From assembly GCA_023262065.1 (NCBI GenBank), contig JALRDW010000095.1:1-10777 (forward strand): a stretch of 10,777 nucleotides of DNA, given 5' to 3'. This document shows positions 6,712 through 10,777 of this stretch, piece after piece. Within the stretch, counting starts at the first letter, position 1; each line of letters starts with the position of its first letter. The stretch comes from Acidimicrobiia bacterium. GTDB taxonomy: Bacteria > Actinomycetota > Acidimicrobiia > IMCC26256. A program made the translations under genes and the position numbers. The notes under the pieces are model-generated. The model saw only the letters and a program-made list of their open reading frames with translations, was not told where the DNA came from and searched no databases.

Positions 6712-7440
6712 TCATGACGCGCGTGCCTCCACGGCACGCAGCGCGTCGGCGTCGAGCGGTTCGCACCGCGCCTCGCCGCGCTCGATCCACTGGGCGGTCC
6801 GGAGGACCCGCAGGTCGCGGTACGCGTCGCCGAGGACGGCGACGAGCTCCGCGGGGCGGACCCCCGGCTGGGTTGCGACTTCGGCGTGCAGCACCGTCCC
6901 GACCTCGCCGGGCCGCAGCACCGAGAGGTGCCGGATGCCCGGACGGATGTCGACGGTGTCCTCACGCCCCTTACGGGTGCGGGTGACCGGGAGTTCGGTC
7001 GCCGAGAGCACGGCGGCGATCCGGTCGGTGAGGGCCGAGCCGTCGACGGGAGCACCCTCGACGGTGACGACCTCGATCTCCCACTCCACGGCCGTCACCG
7101 ACTCCTGGAGCGCCGGGGCTCGATCCACGAGGTGCACCGCACCCGTGACGTCGATCCCCTCGGGCAGGGCGGCGGACACACGGCCCGGCAGCGCATCGAG
7201 ATCGAGATCCCGGGCGAACCGCACGTCCATGTACTCGGCCACCGACTCGTGACCGACCGACAGCGCCAGGCCGAACGAGACCTGGGGTCGGGGCGAGAAG
7301 CCCTCGGTGAGCGCGATCGGCAGGGCCTCGATGCGGAAGGCCCGGTCGAAGGCGCGCGCCGCGTCCCGGTGCGAGATGAAGCGCACCTTGCCGAGTTCGG
7401 AGAACCGGATGCGGACCGGGAACCCGACCTCACCGCGCAC
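6712..7440 (-). CDS. Radical SAM-linked protein, TIGR03936/DUF2344 type
   Basis: Function unknown. The protein resembles the family found next to, or fused to, TIGR03960 radical SAM proteins. It opens with the characteristic block IRFSELGKVRFISHRD (residues 11-26) and EGFSPRPQVSFGLALSVG (46-63). I chose the GTG at 7440-7438 because AAGGAGG lies 6 bases upstream and because the family block starts 10 residues later; this gives 242 residues, a normal length. An in-frame ATG much further upstream (7815) would add over 120 residues of Arg/Ser/Pro-rich shadow sequence inside the radical SAM gene and is rejected. It overlaps the radical SAM gene by 11 bases, so the two are translationally coupled, and ends 12 bases before rne. 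No signal peptide or membrane segment is seen. The family name is confident; any function would be a guess. Confidence 0.88.
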   Translation of the reverse strand: MRGEVGFPVRIRFSELGKVRFISHRDAARAFDRAFRIEALPIALTEGFSPRPQVSFGLALSVGHESVAEYMDVRFARDLDLDALPGRVSAALPEGIDVTGAVHLVDRAPALQESVTAVEWEIEVVTVEGAPVDGSALTDRIAAVLSATELPVTRTRKGREDTVDIRPGIRHLSVLRPGEVGTVLHAEVATQPGVRPAELVAVLGDAYRDLRVLRTAQWIERGEARCEPLDADALRAVEARAS

Positions 7441-9382
7441 CGGCGGCCTCCTTCGAGGAGAGCAGGCGGACCGGGACCGCTCCACCGACGCTGAGGTCCT
7501 GCCCGGTGCCCTGGCTGCCGCCCGCGGGCGCGACGGGCGAGGCCACCACGTGCTCGAGGGCGTAGTCGGTGCACACGCCGCAGTCATAGCAGGGGGTCCA
7601 CCGGCAGTCGGGGAGGCCGTGCTCGGCGAGGGCCGCCTGCCAGTCCTGCCAGAGGAAGTCCCGGTGCAGACCGGCCCGGATGTGGTCCCACGGGAGGATC
7701 TCGTCCTCGGTCCGGTGCCGGGTGGTGAACCACTCGGGGTCGAGTCCCTCGGCCGCCATGGCCTCGGTCCACCGGTCGAGCGCGAAGTGCTCGCTCCACT
7801 CCTGGAACACGCCACCCGCCCGCCAGACCCGCTCGATGACCCGCCCGATCCGACGGTCCCCGCGGCTCGCGATGCCCTCGGCCATGCTCGCCGCCGGGTC
7901 GTGCCAGGACAGCTTCACCGCACTGCGTCGGGTCGCATCACGCAGCAGCCCGACCTTGCGCTGGAGTTCGGCGGCCGAGTTCTGCCCGAACCACTGGAAC
8001 GGGGTGTGGGCCTTCGGTACGAACCCCCCGACCGAGGCCGTGCAGGAGGCGCCCTTCGTGTATCGCTTGCCGATCTCCACGACGTTGCGGGCCATGTCCG
8101 CGATCCCGAGCGTGTCCTCATCCATCTCGGTCGGCAGGCCGATGAGGAAGTAGAGCTTCATGCGCCGCCACCCCTGCGAGAAGGCGCCGTCGACCGCGGC
8201 GTAGAGGTCCTCCTCGGTGATGAGCTTGTTGATGACCTGCCGCAGGCGCCACGAGCCGCCCTCGGGGGCGAAGGTGAGTCCCGTCCGGCGCACCCGCTGG
8301 ATCTCGCTCGCGATCCCCACGGTGAACGCGTCCACCCGCAGCGACGGCAGCGAGACCCCGACGTTGCCGCAGCCCTCCTGCCCGTCCACGATGCCGCCGA
8401 CGAGCTCGGTGATGCCGGAGAAGTCCGCGCTCGACAGCGACGTGAGCGCGACCTCGTCGTACCCGGTGCGCTTGAGCCCCTCGGCCACCATGGTGCGGGC
8501 CTGCTCCAGCGGCCGCTCCCGCACCGGACGCGTGATCATGCCGGCCTGACAGAACCGGCACCCGCGGGTGCAGCCCCGGAAGATCTCGACGTTGAGTCGG
8601 TCGTGGACCACCTCGATGAGCGGCACGAGCTGGTTCTTCGGGTACGGCCAGTCGGCGAGATCCGCGATCGTGCGCTTGTCGACGGCATCGGGGACGTCGG
8701 GGTACCGGGGCCGGACCGCACGGATCGCCATGCCCTCGTACTCGACCTCGTACATCGATGGCACGTACACGCCGGGGAGGAGCGCGAGTTCGTGGAGGAC
8801 CGCCTCGCGCCCGCCCACGCGCCCGCCCCGCTTCCAGTCGCGCACGATCTCGGTGATGTCCCCGACCGCCTCCTCGCCGTCGCCGATGACGAACGCGTCG
8901 ATGAAGTCGGCCATGGGCTCCGGGTTGAACGTCGCGTGCCCGCCGGCGATCACGATCGGGTCCTCGTCGCGCCGGGCCTCGCCCCGCACCGGGATGCCGC
9001 CGAGGTCGAGGCAGTTGAGGACGTTCGTGTACACGAGCTCGGCGGCGAGGCCGAACGCGATCACGTCGAACTCGGCCGCCGGCCGGTGGGTGTCCACGGA
9101 GAAGAACGGCACGGCCCGGTCGCGCATGAGCGCCTCGAGGTCGGTCCAGGGCGCGTAGCCGCGCTCGGCCGCCGCATCGGGGCGTTCGTTCAGGATCTCG
9201 TAGAGGATCTGCAGTCCCTGGTTGGGCAGCCCGACCTCGTAGGTGTCGGGATACACGAGCAGCCAGGACACTCCGTCGGGGCGATGGACCGGACGCAGGG
9301 CGCCCCGTTCCATCCCGATGTAGCGGGCGGGCTTCTCGACCCCGGCCAGGAGCGGTTCGATCCGCGGCCAGAGGGCAGTCAT
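7430..9382 (-). CDS. Radical SAM protein of the TIGR03960 type (unknown substrate)
   Basis: A 650-residue cytoplasmic protein with a B12-binding-like N-terminal region and a radical SAM core. It starts with an EKPARYIGMERGA segment (16-28) and has YPDTYEVGLPNQGLQILY (44-61) and AGGHATFNPEP (146-156), both typical of the cobalamin-binding-like domain of such proteins, although no DxHxxG cobalamin motif is evident. The [4Fe-4S] motif is CTRGCRFC (C271, C275, C278). The core continues through LTFAPEGGS (369-377) and YFLIGLPTE (411-419). A second cysteine cluster lies near the C-terminus (C593, C598, C601, C604). The reaction is not known to me. The ATG at 9382 follows the L,D-transpeptidase stop by 13 bases with only a weak GGAACGAG as ribosome site. 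It overlaps the next gene by 11 bases, the usual partner of this family. Confidence 0.92.
   Translation of the reverse strand: MTALWPRIEPLLAGVEKPARYIGMERGALRPVHRPDGVSWLLVYPDTYEVGLPNQGLQILYEILNERPDAAAERGYAPWTDLEALMRDRAVPFFSVDTHRPAAEFDVIAFGLAAELVYTNVLNCLDLGGIPVRGEARRDEDPIVIAGGHATFNPEPMADFIDAFVIGDGEEAVGDITEIVRDWKRGGRVGGREAVLHELALLPGVYVPSMYEVEYEGMAIRAVRPRYPDVPDAVDKRTIADLADWPYPKNQLVPLIEVVHDRLNVEIFRGCTRGCRFCQAGMITRPVRERPLEQARTMVAEGLKRTGYDEVALTSLSSADFSGITELVGGIVDGQEGCGNVGVSLPSLRVDAFTVGIASEIQRVRRTGLTFAPEGGSWRLRQVINKLITEEDLYAAVDGAFSQGWRRMKLYFLIGLPTEMDEDTLGIADMARNVVEIGKRYTKGASCTASVGGFVPKAHTPFQWFGQNSAAELQRKVGLLRDATRRSAVKLSWHDPAASMAEGIASRGDRRIGRVIERVWRAGGVFQEWSEHFALDRWTEAMAAEGLDPEWFTTRHRTEDEILPWDHIRAGLHRDFLWQDWQAALAEHGLPDCRWTPCYDCGVCTDYALEHVVASPVAPAGGSQGTGQDLSVGGAVPVRLLSSKEAAGAR
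7447..7451 (-). promoter_or_regulatory. Shine-Dalgarno sequence for the DUF2344 gene
   Basis: GGAGG (within AAGGAGG) on the minus strand lies 6 bases before the GTG at 7440 and inside the end of the radical SAM gene. It fixes the start of the downstream gene and supports coupled translation. Confidence 0.75.
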
Positions 9383-9395
9383 CTCGTTCCGGACT

Positions 9396-10334
9396 CTACC
9401 CGCCCACCCCCGACGGCACGGTCGTCGTCGTGGTCGAGGTGGACGAAGTGGTGGTGGTGCTCGACGAGGTCGTCGTGGGCGCCGCCGTCGTCGTGGTCGG
9501 GGCCGCCGTGGTGGTCGTCGTCTCCTCGGAGAACGGCGCCGGGACCCGGGGCCCGTTGAGCACGTAGACCGGGGTGCCCGGCGGCATCGACGCGAAGAGC
9601 CAGTCGGCCGAGGTCATGGGCACTCGGGCGCACCCGTGGGATGCGGGGTACGGAGGGACCGAGGTCGCCCCGTGCACCGCGATCCCGCCGTTGAAGTAGG
9701 AGGGGCTGTAGAGCCGACCGAGGTTGCCGTTCTGCCAACCCCGGTACTTGCCGTAGACGCGGTAGGCACCGCCGGGCGTCACCGCGGTGCTGCAGCGCCC
9801 GTCGACGCAGAACCGCTCCCCCGAGCCCGTCGACACCGGCACGATCTTGAACAGCGACCCGCCGCGCACGAAGAACAGGACCTGTCGGGCGACGTCGATC
9901 TCGACGTGGGTGCCGCCCGCCCCCGGCACCATGAGGGGCGGCACCGTCGCGGACGCGAGGCGAGCCAGCACGTCGTCCGTCACGCGGCCGGTGCGGGCCA
10001 TCCCGTTCACCTTCTGGAAGGCGTACACCGCCTGCTGCGTCGCCGGCCCGAACGTGCCGCTGACCTCGGGCAGGTCGTACCGGAGGTCGACGAGTCGCTG
10101 CTGGAGCTCGGTCACCGCAGGACCGCTCGCCCCCATGCCGATGCCGGCGGGAGCCGGGGCCGGCGCGCCCGCCGTGGTCGTGGTCGGGGCGACGGTCGTC
10201 GTGGTCGTCGATGTCGACGTCGTGGTGGTCCGACGGGTCGTCGCAGTGGCCTCCTCCGCCGCCGTCGACCCCCCACCGCAGGCGGCGAGGACCACGCCGA
10301 GTGCGGCGAGGATCGCTCCGGAACGGACGTGCAT
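9396..10334 (-). CDS. L,D-transpeptidase lipoprotein (PG-binding domain plus YkuD domain)
   Basis: Predicted extracytoplasmic enzyme that forms 3-3 peptidoglycan crosslinks or attaches proteins to the wall. The 312-residue protein has a hydrophobic signal and a lipobox LAAC (C19), a Thr-rich linker (32-54), a PG_binding_1 domain (about 65-127) and a YkuD catalytic domain (about 141-260). The active-site signature is clear: H221-G, then SHGCAR with the nucleophile C235. Two further cysteines (C176, C181) could form a disulfide. A second low-complexity tail, nearly all Thr, Ser, Ala and Pro, runs from 271 to 306. The ATG at 10334 is preferred over the GTG immediately before it because GAGG lies 7 bases from the ATG and only 4 from the GTG. 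It lies 30 bases after rodA, suggesting one operon for wall synthesis. Confidence 0.93.
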   Translation of the reverse strand: MHVRSGAILAALGVVLAACGGGSTAAEEATATTRRTTTTSTSTTTTTVAPTTTTAGAPAPAPAGIGMGASGPAVTELQQRLVDLRYDLPEVSGTFGPATQQAVYAFQKVNGMARTGRVTDDVLARLASATVPPLMVPGAGGTHVEIDVARQVLFFVRGGSLFKIVPVSTGSGERFCVDGRCSTAVTPGGAYRVYGKYRGWQNGNLGRLYSPSYFNGGIAVHGATSVPPYPASHGCARVPMTSADWLFASMPPGTPVYVLNGPRVPAPFSEETTTTTAAPTTTTAAPTTTSSSTTTTSSTSTTTTTVPSGVGG

Positions 10335-10364
10335 CACGGGACCTCGTCGGGTGCTGGGGATTCG

Positions 10365-10777
10365 TCAGGTGAAGCGGCGCATCGACACGTTCGCGACGAG
10401 TCCGACGCAGGCGAACGACACGAGTGCCGAGGAGCCGCCGTAGGACATGAATGGTAGCGGGATCCCGGTGATCGGCATGATCCCCATCGTCATGCCGACG
10501 TTCTCGAAGATCTGGAAGGCCAGCATCGCGACGACCCCCACACACAGCAGGGTGCCGAAGAAGTCGTTCGAGAGCACGGCCATCCGCCAACTCCGCCACA
10601 CGACGATGCCGAAGAGCACGAGGAGCAGACCTGCGCCCACGAAGCCCAGTTCCTCCCCGACCGCGGTGAAGATGAAGTCGGTGTGCTGCTCCGGGACGTG
10701 GCCGAGACTCGTCTGGCTGCCCTTGAACAGGCCCTGACCGGTGACCCCGCCGTTGCCGATGGCGGTCTTCGACTGCT
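10365..10777 (-). CDS. rodA: Rod-shape-determining protein RodA (SEDS glycan polymerase), partial at the 5' end
   Basis: SEDS-family membrane glycosyltransferase that polymerises lipid II into glycan strands for cell elongation, usually with a class B penicillin-binding protein. Only the last 136 codons are in the window; the frame is open to the edge. Family blocks are AIGNGGVTGQGLFKGSQ, VPEQHTDFIFTAVGEELGF, then hydrophobic segments, QIFENVGMTMG, and the diagnostic TGIPLPFMSYGGSS, ending at a TGA (10367-10365). The pattern fits RodA somewhat better than FtsW because of the short C-terminus and the PEQHTDFIF block, though the two are close relatives. About 30 bases separate it from the L,D-transpeptidase gene. 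Confidence 0.93.
   Translation of the reverse strand, partial: QSKTAIGNGGVTGQGLFKGSQTSLGHVPEQHTDFIFTAVGEELGFVGAGLLLVLFGIVVWRSWRMAVLSNDFFGTLLCVGVVAMLAFQIFENVGMTMGIMPITGIPLPFMSYGGSSALVSFACVGLVANVSMRRFT

Noticed and set aside
4237..6717. An 826-codon plus-strand open frame antisense to rplU and rne
   Set aside because: Same cause: it lies opposite certain genes, has a low-complexity composition, and has no separate ribosome-binding or promoter signal that I could see.
6712..7815. Longer form of the DUF2344 gene starting at 7815
   Set aside because: The extra 125 residues are Arg/Ser/Pro-rich shadow sequence inside the radical SAM gene. The GTG at 7440 has an excellent GGAGG and gives the family length.
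9411..9520. GTC/GTG-rich repetitive DNA that resembles a simple-sequence array
   Set aside because: It is the coding sequence for the Thr-rich tail of the L,D-transpeptidase, read on the minus strand as ACC/ACG/ACT codons. There are no regular repeats and spacers, so it is not a CRISPR array.
7307..9559. A 750-codon plus-strand open frame antisense to the radical SAM gene
   Set aside because: Opposite a well-supported gene with conserved motifs; its composition is the typical reverse-complement shadow.

Overview
The window is a stretch of very GC-rich bacterial chromosome (about 70% by eye, not computed) in which every convincing gene lies on the minus strand. Gene order, protein sequences and base composition point to a high-GC actinomycete-type bacterium. 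The threonine-rich linkers in the cell-wall enzyme and the fairly short ObgE would suit Acidimicrobiia or a related lineage, but that is inference; no rRNA is present to test it.

Read in the direction of transcription (high to low coordinates), the window opens with the C-terminal third of rodA, the SEDS glycan polymerase of cell elongation. It is followed closely by a lipoprotein L,D-transpeptidase with a peptidoglycan-binding domain, which crosslinks or anchors to the wall. Next come a translationally coupled pair of conserved proteins of unknown function: a radical SAM protein of the TIGR03960 type and its linked partner of the TIGR03936/DUF2344 type. An RNase E/G with a long disordered N-terminal arm follows, then ribosomal proteins bL21 (rplU) and bL27 (rpmA), the ribosome-assembly GTPase obgE, glutamate 5-kinase proB and finally proA, which runs off the low end of the window. 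The rne-rplU-rpmA-obgE-proB-proA order is a familiar conserved arrangement in actinobacteria.

Intergenic gaps are mostly 0-45 bases, so most genes are probably co-transcribed. Two gaps are larger. The 127-base rpmA-obgE gap and the 380-base proB-proA gap each contain a strong inverted repeat and end in a TANNNT -10-like hexamer only 8-9 bases before the downstream ATG. This suggests that transcripts are trimmed or terminated there and that obgE and proA restart from their own, perhaps leaderless, promoters. The proB-proA gap also holds a short repeat set that can form two mutually exclusive hairpins.

Functionally the segment joins cell-wall elongation (rodA, L,D-transpeptidase), RNA processing and ribosome assembly (rne, rplU, rpmA, obgE) and proline synthesis (proB, proA). 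I found no mobile element, CRISPR array, tRNA, rRNA or defence system, and nothing that looks like a wholly new system. The most open question is the role of the radical SAM pair embedded in the RNA/ribosome cluster.
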